This document shows positions 1-9,480 of a stretch of DNA of 11,343 nucleotides, one piece after another. Origin of the DNA: Gammaproteobacteria bacterium (GTDB lineage Bacteria; Pseudomonadota; Gammaproteobacteria; HK1); the NCBI GenBank assembly GCA_022822245.1, contig JAJECB010000168.1, positions 1-11,343 on the forward strand, written 5' to 3'. A model generated the notes under the pieces. That model searched no databases. It was not told where the DNA came from and worked only from the letters and a program-made list of their open reading frames with translations. Made by a program: the position numbers and the translations under genes. Position 1 is the first letter of the stretch, and every line of letters begins with the position of its first letter.

Positions 1-1163
1 AGGCGTACCTGGTCGGCGGCTGCGTCCGCGACCTCCTGCTCGGCCGGGCCCCGAAGGACTTCGACGTCGCGACCTCCGCGCGGCCGGACGAGGTGCGGGC
101 CCTCTTTCCCCGGTCCCGGCTCATCGGTCGCCGCTTCCGCCTCGCCCACGTCCGCGCCGGTCGCGAGGTCTTCGAGGTGGCGACGTTCCGGGCGGCCCAC
201 CCCGCGGGTGCGGCCGGTCCCGCGGGGATGCTCCTCCACGACAACGTCTACGGCACCCGGGAAGAGGACGCGGTGCGCCGGGACTTCACCGTCAACGCCC
301 TCTACTACGACGACCGGGACGGCTCGGTCCTGGACTTCACGCGGGGAATGGACGACCTCCGCGCGGGGTTCATCCGCGCCATCGGCGATCCCGCGGTCCG
401 GTACCGCGAGGACCCCGTTCGGATGCTCCGCGCGATTCGCTTCGCGGCGAAGCTCGGGTTCCGGATCGAGGAGGAGACGGAAGCGCCGCTCTTCGAGCTC
501 GCGCCGCTCCTCGAGGGGGTGCCCGCGGCCCGCCTGTTCGAGGAGATCCTGAAGCTGTTCCAGAGCGGGCACGCCCGGGAGTCCCTGCGCGGTCTCGACC
601 GCTACGACCTTCTTCCGCGCCTCTACCCCGAGACCGCCGAGTCGGTGCGGCGCGACCCCCGAGGGCGGGCGCTCCTCGAACGGGCCCTCGCCAACACCGA
701 CCGCCGCATCGCCGAGGACCTGCCGGTGAGCCCCGGCTTCCTGGTCGCCGCCTTCCTGTGGGGTCCGGTCCGCAACCGTGCGGAAGGGTTCCGTGAGGCG
801 GACCGGGCCCGAAGCCGGAGCGAGGCGTTGGGCGCGGCGGCCGACGAGGCGCTCGCGCTCCAGACGAAGCGCACCAGCATGCCGCGCCGGTGGAGCGCCA
901 TGGCGCGCGACATCTGGACGATGCAGCCGCGCCTCGAGAACCGCCGCCCGCGGCGGGTGGATCTCACCATCGCCCATCCCCGGTTCCGGGCCGCGTACGA
1001 CTTCCTGTGCCTGCGTGCGGAGGCCGGGGAGCCCCTCGGGGAGCGCGCCGCGTGGTGGACCGAGGCCCAGGGAGACCGGGAGGGCACTTCGGACTCGGGC
1101 GAGACGCAGGGCGCCCGGCGGCGCCGGCGACGCCGGCCATCCCGCCGGAATCGGGCCGCATGA
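1..1163 (+). CDS. pcnB: Poly(A) polymerase I, 5'-truncated by window edge
   Basis: Adds 3' poly(A) tails to RNA, which in gammaproteobacteria promotes RNA decay by the degradosome. The reading frame is open from base 3, and 386 residues are visible. By comparison with E. coli PcnB, about 70-80 N-terminal residues lie outside the window. The nucleotidyltransferase core is clear: GGCVRDLLLG followed by the catalytic DFD (bases 57-65), then RLIGRRFRLAHV, which marks poly(A) polymerases rather than CCA-adding enzymes, RRDFTVNALYYD (from base 276) and EDPVRMLRAIRFAAKLGF. The loop before GMLLHDN is shorter than in E. coli. The protein ends in an arginine-rich basic tail (RRRRRRPSRRNRAA), as is usual for this family and probably RNA-contacting. 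The stop overlaps the next start by 4 bases, so translational coupling is likely. In E. coli folK follows pcnB, but here it does not. Confidence 0.96.
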   Translation, partial: AYLVGGCVRDLLLGRAPKDFDVATSARPDEVRALFPRSRLIGRRFRLAHVRAGREVFEVATFRAAHPAGAAGPAGMLLHDNVYGTREEDAVRRDFTVNALYYDDRDGSVLDFTRGMDDLRAGFIRAIGDPAVRYREDPVRMLRAIRFAAKLGFRIEEETEAPLFELAPLLEGVPAARLFEEILKLFQSGHARESLRGLDRYDLLPRLYPETAESVRRDPRGRALLERALANTDRRIAEDLPVSPGFLVAAFLWGPVRNRAEGFREADRARSRSEALGAAADEALALQTKRTSMPRRWSAMARDIWTMQPRLENRRPRRVDLTIAHPRFRAAYDFLCLRAEAGEPLGERAAWWTEAQGDREGTSDSGETQGARRRRRRRPSRRNRAA

Positions 1164-2263
1164 GGGGAATGGGCGGCACGGCGTGGGCGTTCCCGCGGGC
1201 CGCGCCCGCCTTTCTCGCCGGGCTCCTCGTCGCCGGTATCGCGCCCGCGTCGGCGGACTACGAGTCGGCCCGCAAGGCGATCGAGCGCAACGAGATCCGG
1301 GCCGGCGTCTCCGCCCTCCGGGCCGCCGCCCACGACGGCGACCCGCGCGCCCAGAACCACCTTGGGACCCTGTTCGAGGACGGCAGGATCGTCGCCCGAG
1401 ACTTCGGCCGGGCGGTGTTCTGGTACCGGAAGGCCGCCGAGCAGGGTGACGCTCGGGGCCAGCTCAACCTCGGTCGGATGTACCGGGGAGGGCTCGGGAT
1501 CGAGCGCGACGAGCGCCGGGCCGCCTACTGGTACCGCGCCGCGGCCGGGCAGGGGGTGGCAGCGGCGCAGTTCTTCCTCGGCGTCATGCACGAAGCCGGC
1601 CGGGGCGTCGAACGCGATCCGGTGAAGGCGTGGATGTGGTTCAGCCTCGCCGCGGAACAGGGAGACGAGGACGCCCGATTTCGCCGTGAACGGCTCACTG
1701 CGGCCTTGCGCGAGGGCGAGCTGGCCAAGGCGCAGGGCGCGCTTCGCGGCTATCGGGAGGCGACCGCGCCGCGCGGACCGGAGCCGTCCGTGCCGAAGGA
1801 CGAGATTGGGTCGCCGGACCGAGCGGACGCGGGCGGCGGCAGCCCGGGTGCGGCGGAGAATCCGGTCGTGGTGCGGGGGAGCCCGCGGGTGTTCCGCATT
1901 CAGGGTGCGCTCATCGGCCTCGGTTACGACCCGGGGGAACAGGACGGCGAGCCCGGGTCCCGAACCCGGGACGCGGTCCGGCAGTTCGAGGCCGACCACG
2001 GCTTTCGCCGGCGCGGCCGGCTCGACGATCGCACGCTCCGGCGGCTGCGCGATGCGCTCGAGTCGGGGAAGCCGGCCGCAACCGTCGTACGGGAGATACA
2101 GACCCACCTGCGCCGGCTGGGCTTTCGGCCCGGCGCGGTCGACGGCCGATCCGGTCCCCGCACGAAGGCCGCCGTCGAGGCCTTCCAGCGTGCGCGGGGA
2201 CTCCCGGTGGACGGCCGCCTGAGCCTCGACCTGATGCGCGAACTGCGCGATGCGGACCGGTGA
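1160..2263 (+). CDS. Secreted Sel1-repeat protein with two peptidoglycan-binding domains
   Basis: This 367-residue protein starts at the ATG that overlaps the pcnB stop (ATGA). That start gives a clean signal peptide: a basic N-terminus, a hydrophobic stretch (AFLAGLLVAGI) and an APASA cleavage site near residue 32. A reading frame open further upstream would remove the signal and is not used. After export there are three Sel1-type TPR-like repeats (about residues 64-98, 100-135 and 136-171), each with the LG.....G pattern and a YWYRAAA-like second helix. A polar linker follows, then two PG_binding_1 domains (about 243-300 and 309-366), each with a D.G..G..T..A...F pattern. There is no visible catalytic domain, so I infer a periplasmic scaffold or adaptor at the cell wall. 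The partner is unknown. The domain calls are strong and the role is inferred. Confidence 0.88.
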   Translation: MRGMGGTAWAFPRAAPAFLAGLLVAGIAPASADYESARKAIERNEIRAGVSALRAAAHDGDPRAQNHLGTLFEDGRIVARDFGRAVFWYRKAAEQGDARGQLNLGRMYRGGLGIERDERRAAYWYRAAAGQGVAAAQFFLGVMHEAGRGVERDPVKAWMWFSLAAEQGDEDARFRRERLTAALREGELAKAQGALRGYREATAPRGPEPSVPKDEIGSPDRADAGGGSPGAAENPVVVRGSPRVFRIQGALIGLGYDPGEQDGEPGSRTRDAVRQFEADHGFRRRGRLDDRTLRRLRDALESGKPAATVVREIQTHLRRLGFRPGAVDGRSGPRTKAAVEAFQRARGLPVDGRLSLDLMRELRDADR

Positions 2264-2269
2264 CGGGGA

Positions 2270-2356
2270 GCGAAAATGGGGTCAGAGTGGGCTTTCCGGG
2301 GCGGTGGCGCGAGCCGGCTTCGAAATGGGGAAAACCCACTCTGACCCCATTTTCGC
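2270..2356. repeat. 28-bp imperfect inverted repeat, REP-like
   Basis: The left arm is 2270-2297 and the right arm 2329-2356. The arms are reverse complements except for one base, with a 31-base spacer. The core reads AAAATGGGGTCAGAGTGGG in the left arm and its complement in the right. Similar GGGGTCAGAGT-type palindromes occur dispersed in many proteobacterial genomes and are often linked to REP-associated (Y1/IS200-like) transposases. That link is from memory and was not tested here. The left arm begins 7 bases after the Sel1 gene stop. The pair could fold into a long hairpin in RNA and act as a transcript end or stabiliser, although there is no real U-tract (only four Ts before CGC). Confidence 0.8.
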
Positions 2357-2413
2357 GCACCCCGACTCGTGTCAGGAAATCTCACTCACGCGGTCGAGAT
2401 TATCGCTTGCGAC

Positions 2414-2492
2414 CGGGGCGGTCCGCCCCGAGACTACGCGGCGACGGAACCATCGTCGGCGGCACGGGCCGGAACGGAGATTCGGCCCGTGC
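2414..2492 (+). promoter_or_regulatory. Three stem-loops in the oxygenase gene leader
   Basis: There are three consecutive hairpins. The first is 2414-2419 with 2425-2430 (6 bp, 5-base loop). The second is 2442-2446 with 2454-2458 (5 bp). The third is 2462-2473 with 2481-2492 (12 pairs including one G-U, 7-base loop). The third is the strongest and ends 40 bases before the start codon. None is followed by a T-run, so they are not typical intrinsic terminators. GC-rich DNA makes short hairpins by chance, so only the third carries weight. I recognise no riboswitch class. Confidence 0.3.
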
Positions 2493-2532
2493 GGAACGGC
2501 CCTGGCGAAGACGAGGAGGAGGAGCTGGACTC

Positions 2533-3366
2533 ATGGCGGCACAACCGGAAGCCATTCATCGGCACGGATCGGTACGGGCGGAGCTTCGCTACGTCGTCAA
2601 CACCGGCGTCAAGCCGAAGACCTACATCTCCCCGCAGCGCTCCGGGAAGCCTTCCCGGCGCGAGGATACGATGGACGTCCGCGAGATGCGGATCCACGAT
2701 GGCTGGCCGCTCGCCGGCGAGGCGAGCCTCGATCGTGAAGGGTTCGAGGTTCATCGCCAGCCCTCGACGGTGTCCGACTTCTACGACGACGAAGAGGTGG
2801 AGCGCGTCCACTACCCCGAGATCGAGCGGCTGATCCGGCGTGCGACGGGGGCCGTCCGGGTCGAGATCTTCGACCACACGAGGCGCTCGGCGGGCGACAA
2901 GCGTTCGGGAGTCCGGGACCCGGTGCGCTCGGTCCACAACGACTACACCCCGAAGTCCGGGCCGCAACGGGTCCGCGATCTCTTCCCGAACGAGGCCGAG
3001 GATCTCCTCAAGCGGCGATTCGCGGTCATCAACGCCTGGCACTCCATCCGGGACCGGGTCGAATCCTGGCCGCTCGCCATCTGCGACGCGCGGAGCATCG
3101 AGCCGGAGGACCTCATCGCGACCGACCTCGTCTACCACGACCGGGTCGGCGAGGTGTTTAACCTCGCCCACAACCCCGACCACCAGTGGTTCTACTTCCC
3201 CCGGCTGGAGGAGGACCGCACCATCCTGCTCAAGTGCTTCGATTCCGCCGGGGACGGCCGCGCGCGCTTCACCGCGCACACCGCCTTCGAGGATCCGGAG
3301 AGCGCGGCCGGCGCGCCGCCCCGCGAGAGCATCGAGCTCCGGGCGCTCGCGTTCTTCGGCGACTGA
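2533..3366 (+). CDS. CmcJ/NvfI-family putative Fe(II)/2-oxoglutarate oxygenase
   Basis: This 277-residue protein resembles the CmcJ/NvfI family, which includes the cephamycin protein CmcJ and the fungal Fe(II)/2-oxoglutarate enzyme NvfI. Older databases label relatives as methyltransferases. Family-like stretches are VHNDYTPKSGPQRV, FAVINAWHSI, DLVYHDRVGEVFNLAHNP with HQWFYFPRL after it, and RFTAHTAFEDP followed by PPRESIELRAL. A plausible iron-binding triad is His135-X-Asp137 with distal His249. Arg264 or Arg270 may bind the 2-oxoglutarate carboxylate. These assignments come from spacing and motif only. The ATG at 2533 is chosen because a strong purine-rich ribosome site (GAGGAGGAGG, from about 2513) lies just upstream and because the family similarity begins shortly after it. 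The substrate is unknown, and no recognisable biosynthetic genes sit beside it. It probably has its own promoter, since the repeat and leader separate it from the Sel1 gene. Confidence 0.78.
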   Translation: MAAQPEAIHRHGSVRAELRYVVNTGVKPKTYISPQRSGKPSRREDTMDVREMRIHDGWPLAGEASLDREGFEVHRQPSTVSDFYDDEEVERVHYPEIERLIRRATGAVRVEIFDHTRRSAGDKRSGVRDPVRSVHNDYTPKSGPQRVRDLFPNEAEDLLKRRFAVINAWHSIRDRVESWPLAICDARSIEPEDLIATDLVYHDRVGEVFNLAHNPDHQWFYFPRLEEDRTILLKCFDSAGDGRARFTAHTAFEDPESAAGAPPRESIELRALAFFGD

Positions 3367-3422
3367 TCGGCACCGCGCCGGGCGACCAATCCCCGCCTCG
3401 CGGTCCGGGCACACGCATTCGG

Positions 3423-3451
3423 TTGCAATCCGCCGGGCACCCGCTCATCAT
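3423..3451 (+). promoter_or_regulatory. Candidate sigma-70 promoter for the small membrane protein
   Basis: TTGCAA (3423-3428) and CATCAT (3446-3451) are spaced by 17 bases, each matching 4 of 6 consensus positions. Transcription would start near 3458, leaving a leader of about 28 bases before the ATG at 3486. This is a pattern match only. The gene could equally be read through from the oxygenase gene 119 bases upstream. Confidence 0.25.
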
Positions 3452-3485
3452 CGGTCCGCAGAACCTCGAACCTGAAGGCAGGAGC

Positions 3486-3731
3486 ATGGATGGCCCCACC
3501 CTGACAATCATCGGAACCGTGCTCGGGGTCGGCCTCGCCCTCGCCGGCCTCATCATGCGCTCGACGAACCGACTCGATGCGGATCGCCGCAGCAGCGATG
3601 CGCGATACGATTCCATGATGCGCGAGTTCCGGGACGGCATGAATTCGTTTCGCGCGGAGATGCAACGACTTGCCGAACGGCAGTCGCGGGTTGAAGGACG
3701 GCTCGACGGACGAGGCTCCGCGGCCGACTGA
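3486..3731 (+). CDS. Small membrane-anchored coiled-coil protein, unknown function
   Basis: The protein has 81 residues. Residues 5-24 form one hydrophobic, glycine-rich membrane segment (TLTIIGTVLGVGLALAGLIM). The rest is charged and probably a helical coiled coil (about residues 30-75), with heptad-like spacing in SMMREFRDGMNSF and MQRLAERQSRVEGRL. GAAGG lies about 7 bases before the ATG, with AGGAG directly adjoining it. Small proteins of this shape (short N-terminal anchor, Arg/Glu-rich tail) are common in bacteria and mostly uncharacterised. I do not recognise a named family. It ends 19 bases from the 3' end of the convergent tRNA-Leu gene. The frame, ribosome site and non-random protein make it likely to be real. 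Confidence 0.6.
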   Translation: MDGPTLTIIGTVLGVGLALAGLIMRSTNRLDADRRSSDARYDSMMREFRDGMNSFRAEMQRLAERQSRVEGRLDGRGSAAD

Positions 3732-3750
3732 CTGGAAGACGGCGCCGTCA

Positions 3751-6094
<2,344 letters not shown>

Positions 6095-6140
6095 TTCCGT
6101 TTGCTTTCCGGAACCCATCGACCAAGGGGCCGTTTCCTTC

Positions 6141-6470
6141 ATGAGCTTCTTCATCGAAAACGCCTACGCGCAGGCCGGCGGGGAAGGGGTGGGCGGCATG
6201 CTCACCACCTTCGTGCCGCTCATCCTCATCTTCGTCGTGTTCTGGTTCCTGCTGATCCGGCCCCAGCAGAAGAAGGCGAAGGAGCACCGCGCGATGGTGG
6301 GCGCCCTCAGCAAGGGCGACGAGGTGGTGACCAACGGCGGGCTGCTCGGCCGGATCACCGCGGTCGGCGACTCCTTCATAACCGTGGAGGTGGGCGAGGG
6401 GATGGAAGTGCGCGTGCAGCGCTCGGCGGTCGCGAACCTCATGCCGAAGGGGACCATCAAGTCGGCCTGA
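6141..6470 (+). CDS. yajC: Sec translocon accessory subunit YajC
   Basis: Small inner-membrane protein that co-purifies with SecD and SecF and associates with SecYEG. It is not essential in E. coli. The protein has 109 residues (E. coli 110). A short N-terminal segment (MSFFIENAYAQ) is followed by one membrane helix (about residues 20-40, TTFVPLILIFVVFWFLLI), then the family signature RPQQKKAKEH and the cytosolic domain with LSKGDEVVTNGGLLGRI. AAGGGG at 6124-6129 is a ribosome site with somewhat long spacing. It sits 47 bases after tgt and 197 bases before secD. Confidence 0.96.
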   Translation: MSFFIENAYAQAGGEGVGGMLTTFVPLILIFVVFWFLLIRPQQKKAKEHRAMVGALSKGDEVVTNGGLLGRITAVGDSFITVEVGEGMEVRVQRSAVANLMPKGTIKSA

Positions 6471-6667
6471 GCCTTGGCGAGGCGGGGCAGGGGCCGGCGA
6501 GACGTGCATGAAGCGCCCTCTTCGTTCGAATCCTCCCCACCTTTCGCCAACCCGTGAAGCACCCTGCTTGCCGCAGCCTCGGACCCCTCGTTCCCGAAAA
6601 CGATTCACGACGCTGATCCCGCCTTGAATTTCCGCGCCGCCCAAGAGTTCTAGCCGAGTCCCGGGTC
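6471..6667. other. Long yajC-secD intergenic region
   Basis: This 197-base gap falls inside what is usually a tight operon. Its second half (about 6590-6660) is less GC-rich than the genes, with AT patches such as CCCGAAAACGATTCACGA and TTGAATTTC, and may hold a secD promoter. No hexamer pair with good spacing stands out. A 39-codon frame (6509-6628) has no ribosome site or recognisable content. No clear terminator hairpin is seen after yajC. Confidence 0.5.
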
Positions 6668-8530
6668 ATGCCCAATCGCTACCCGCTCTGGAAGCACCTT
6701 CTCATCGCGGCCGTGCTGGCCGCGGGCGTCGTCTTCGCCCTGCCGAACGTGTTCGGCGAGGATCCCGCGGTCCAGATCTCCGGTGAACGAGGGGTCGCGA
6801 TCGACACCGGCCTCGCCGCTCGGGTCGCCGGCGCGCTCGAGGCCGGGGGGGTTCCCGCCCATTCGGTCGCCCTGGAGGACGGCCGGCTCCTCGCCCGCTT
6901 CGACGACACCGAGACCCAGCTCAAGGCTCAGGACCTCCTGCGTGCCGACCTCGGCCCCGGCTACGTCGTCGCCCTCAACCTCGCTCCCGCCATGCCGCGG
7001 TGGCTCGCCGCCACCGGCCTGCTGCCGATGTACCTCGGCCTCGACCTGCGCGGCGGGGTGCACTTCCTCATGGAGGTCGACATGCCGGCCGCGGTGGCTC
7101 AGGCCGAAGAGCGGTACACCGGCGACGTGCGCACCCTGCTCCGGGAGGCCCGGGTGCGGTACCGCTCGGTGGGCCGGGACCCCCGGGGGGGGCTCCACGT
7201 GCGGCTGCGTTCGGCCGAGGCGCGGGACGAGGCCGTGCGGCGCATCGACCGCGAGTTCCCGGACCTCACGGTGACGGAGGAGGACTTCGGCGGGGACGAC
7301 TTCCGGCTCCGCCTCGCGCTCAACGAGGAGGCGGTCCGGGCCACCCGGGAGTTCGCCCTCCAGCAGAACGTGACGACGCTTCGCAACCGGGTCAACGAGC
7401 TCGGGGTGGCCGAACCCGTGATCCAGCGCCAGGGGGACAGCCGCATCGTGGTACAGCTCCCCGGGGTGCAGGACACCGCGCGGGCGAAGGACATCCTCGG
7501 CGCCACCGCCACCCTCGAGTTCCGGATGGTGGACGAGGAGCACTCGGTCTCGGATGCGCAGGACGGTCGGGTCCCCGCCGGGTCGCGGCTGTACCACGAG
7601 CGCAACGGCCGCCCGGTGCTGCTCTACCGCCAGCTCATGCTGACCGGCGACTCGATCATCGACGCCGCGTCCGGGATCGATCAGCAGACCGGCTCGCCGG
7701 CCGTCTTCATCACCCTCGACGGGAAGGGGGCGCGGCTCTTCTCCGAGCGCACGAAGGACAAGATCGGGCGCAGCATGGGGGTGGTGTTCATCGAGAACAA
7801 GACGGACGTGCGGCGGGTCGACGGGCGCGACGTGCGCACCCGGCGCACGATCGAGGAGGTCATCAACATCGCGGTCATCCGCGATCGGCTCGGCAAGCGC
7901 TTCCAGATCACCGGGCTCGACAACACCGCGGAGGCGCGCGATCTCGCCCTGCTGCTCCGCGCCGGGGCGCTCGCCGCGCCCATCGAAATCATCGAGGAGC
8001 GCACGGTGGGTCCGAGCCTCGGCCAGGACAACATCGACCAGGGGCTGCGCTCGGTGATCATCGGGTTCTGCCTGGTGCTCGGGTTCATGGCATTCTGGTA
8101 CCGGCGCTTCGGGCTCGTCGCGAACCTCGCCCTCGCGGCCAACCTGGTGCTCATCGTCGCCGTCCTGTCGATGCTCCAGGCGACCCTTACCCTGCCCGGT
8201 ATCGCGGGCATCGTGCTCACGGTGGGCATGGCGGTGGACGCGAACGTCCTCATCTTCGAGCGGATCCGCGAGGAGCTCCGCAACCGGAACACCCCGCAGG
8301 CGAGCATCCAGTCGGGGTACCAGAAGGCCTTCTCCACGATCCTCGACGCCAACGTGACGACCCTCATCGCGGCGGTGGTGCTGTTCGGGTTCGGTACGGG
8401 TCCCATCAAGGGGTTCGCGATCACCCTCTCCATCGGGATCGTCACCTCCATGTTCACCGCCATCATGGGCACCCGCGCGGTGGTCGGCCTCGTTTACGGC
8501 GGCCGCCGGGTCACGGCGCTCTCCATCTGA
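6668..8530 (+). CDS. secD: Protein translocase subunit SecD
   Basis: Inner-membrane RND-type protein that, with SecF, uses the proton gradient to pull exported proteins into the periplasm after SecA-driven translocation. The protein has 620 residues (E. coli 615). The start gives the typical gammaproteobacterial N-terminus NRYPLWKHLL, then TM1 (about 9-29) and ALPNVFGEDPAVQI. The conserved D-L-R-G-G motif begins at Asp126, at the base of the large periplasmic head domain. Five C-terminal membrane helices (about 460-610) follow GPSLGQDNI. They include TVGMAVDANVLIFERIREE, in which Asp524 corresponds to the E. coli Asp519 implicated in proton movement. No strong Shine-Dalgarno is present. It is followed by secF after 14 bases. 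Confidence 0.98.
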   Translation: MPNRYPLWKHLLIAAVLAAGVVFALPNVFGEDPAVQISGERGVAIDTGLAARVAGALEAGGVPAHSVALEDGRLLARFDDTETQLKAQDLLRADLGPGYVVALNLAPAMPRWLAATGLLPMYLGLDLRGGVHFLMEVDMPAAVAQAEERYTGDVRTLLREARVRYRSVGRDPRGGLHVRLRSAEARDEAVRRIDREFPDLTVTEEDFGGDDFRLRLALNEEAVRATREFALQQNVTTLRNRVNELGVAEPVIQRQGDSRIVVQLPGVQDTARAKDILGATATLEFRMVDEEHSVSDAQDGRVPAGSRLYHERNGRPVLLYRQLMLTGDSIIDAASGIDQQTGSPAVFITLDGKGARLFSERTKDKIGRSMGVVFIENKTDVRRVDGRDVRTRRTIEEVINIAVIRDRLGKRFQITGLDNTAEARDLALLLRAGALAAPIEIIEERTVGPSLGQDNIDQGLRSVIIGFCLVLGFMAFWYRRFGLVANLALAANLVLIVAVLSMLQATLTLPGIAGIVLTVGMAVDANVLIFERIREELRNRNTPQASIQSGYQKAFSTILDANVTTLIAAVVLFGFGTGPIKGFAITLSIGIVTSMFTAIMGTRAVVGLVYGGRRVTALSI

Positions 8531-8544
8531 GCCGGGCCGGGTCC

Positions 8545-9480
8545 ATGCGCGATCTCTTCAGCCGCCTGCCCCGCATCGACTTCCTCGGGCGCCGCCGCGC
8601 CGCGCTCTATCTCTCGGCCGCGCTGCTTGCGGTGTCGATCGTCTCGCTCGCAGTGCGCGGGCTCAACTTCGGGATCGACTTCACCGGCGGGACCCTGATC
8701 GAGGTCGGCTACGCTCAGCCCGCGGAGCTCGATCCGATCCGCGGCGCGCTGGCCGGGGCGGGCTTCGAGGAGGCGGCGGTGCAGCACTTCGGCACGGTGC
8801 GCGACGTGCTGGTGCGAATCGCGCCGCGCGAGGGGCTCACGCGCGCCGAGCTCAGCTCCCGGATCCTGCGTGTGCTTCAGGAGGGAGAGGAGGTTGCCCT
8901 CCGGCGGGTGGAGTTCGTCGGGCCCCAGGTCGGGGAGGAGCTGACCGAGGACGGCGGGCTCGCGATGCTCATCGCGCTGTTCGGGATCCTCGTCTACGTG
9001 TGGCTGCGCTTCGAGTACCGGTTCGCCCTCGGCGCGATCGCCGCGCTCGTGCATGACGTGCTCATCACCCTCGGCTTCTTCTCGGTGCTGGGGCTGGAGT
9101 TCGATCTCACCGTGCTCGCGGCGACGCTCGCGGTCATCGGCTACTCGCTCAACGACACCATCGTGGTCTTCGACCGGGTCCGGGAGAACTTCCGGCGGGT
9201 ACGGCGGGGGAGCACCGAGGAGGTCATGAACCGGTCGCTCAACCAGACTCTCTCGCGGACGTTGATGACGTCGCTCACGACCCTTCTCGTGCTCGTCGCG
9301 CTGTTCGTGCTCGGCGGGGAGCTCATCCACGGGTTCGCGACCGCCCTCATCGTCGGGGTGCTCATCGGAACGTATTCGTCGATCTACGTCGCGAGCGTCG
9401 CCGCCCTCGCCCTCGGGGTGAGCCGCACGGACCTCCTCCCGGTCAAGAAGGAAGGAGTGGACGACCCGGCGGGTCCCTGA
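8545..9480 (+). CDS. secF: Protein translocase subunit SecF
   Basis: Partner of SecD in the proton-driven SecDF complex. The protein has 311 residues (E. coli 323). TM1 (about 21-40) is followed by LNFGIDFTGGTLIEV, the conserved FGIDFTGG motif, and then a small periplasmic domain. Membrane helices follow at about 140-157, 164-182, 186-204, 239-258 and 263-288. Asp204 in YSLNDTIVVFDRVREN and Arg238 in SRTLMTS have the 34-residue spacing of E. coli Asp213 and Arg247, which are needed for function. The 14-base gap after secD implies co-transcription and coupled synthesis. The gene is complete and looks normal. Confidence 0.98.
   Translation: MRDLFSRLPRIDFLGRRRAALYLSAALLAVSIVSLAVRGLNFGIDFTGGTLIEVGYAQPAELDPIRGALAGAGFEEAAVQHFGTVRDVLVRIAPREGLTRAELSSRILRVLQEGEEVALRRVEFVGPQVGEELTEDGGLAMLIALFGILVYVWLRFEYRFALGAIAALVHDVLITLGFFSVLGLEFDLTVLAATLAVIGYSLNDTIVVFDRVRENFRRVRRGSTEEVMNRSLNQTLSRTLMTSLTTLLVLVALFVLGGELIHGFATALIVGVLIGTYSSIYVASVAALALGVSRTDLLPVKKEGVDDPAGP

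Larger units (their letters stand above)
2264..2532. other. Intergenic region: inverted repeat plus structured leader
   Basis: This is a 269-base stretch without a supported gene. Its first third is the 28-bp inverted repeat. The remainder holds three successive small stem-loops and a purine-rich ribosome binding site for the oxygenase gene. The oxygenase frame is open back through the whole region, but codons there show no resemblance to the family, and the inverted repeat lies inside it. I therefore treat it as non-coding. A possible -10 hexamer (GATTAT, 2398-2403) has no convincing -35 partner. Confidence 0.7.

Noticed and set aside
1952..1970. CCCGGGT/ACCCGGG inverted repeat
   Set aside because: It lies within the first peptidoglycan-binding domain of the Sel1 gene and is explained by coding with GC-rich codons.
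623..2107. Long open frame on the - strand across pcnB and the Sel1 gene
   Set aside because: It is antisense to two well-supported genes and its protein is Arg/Pro/Ala-rich without motifs.
2260..2532. N-terminal extension of the oxygenase back to the Sel1 gene end
   Set aside because: It would translate the inverted repeat and leader, has no family similarity, and the ATG at 2533 has a much better ribosome site.
3738..3749. Perfect 12-base palindrome GACGGCGCCGTC beyond the tRNA 3' end
   Set aside because: As a terminator it allows only a 4-bp stem and lacks a T-run on either strand. It could be a chance palindrome in GC-rich DNA.
6509..6628. 39-codon open frame in the yajC-secD gap
   Set aside because: It has no clear ribosome site, is Pro/Arg-rich, and has no recognisable sequence or context.
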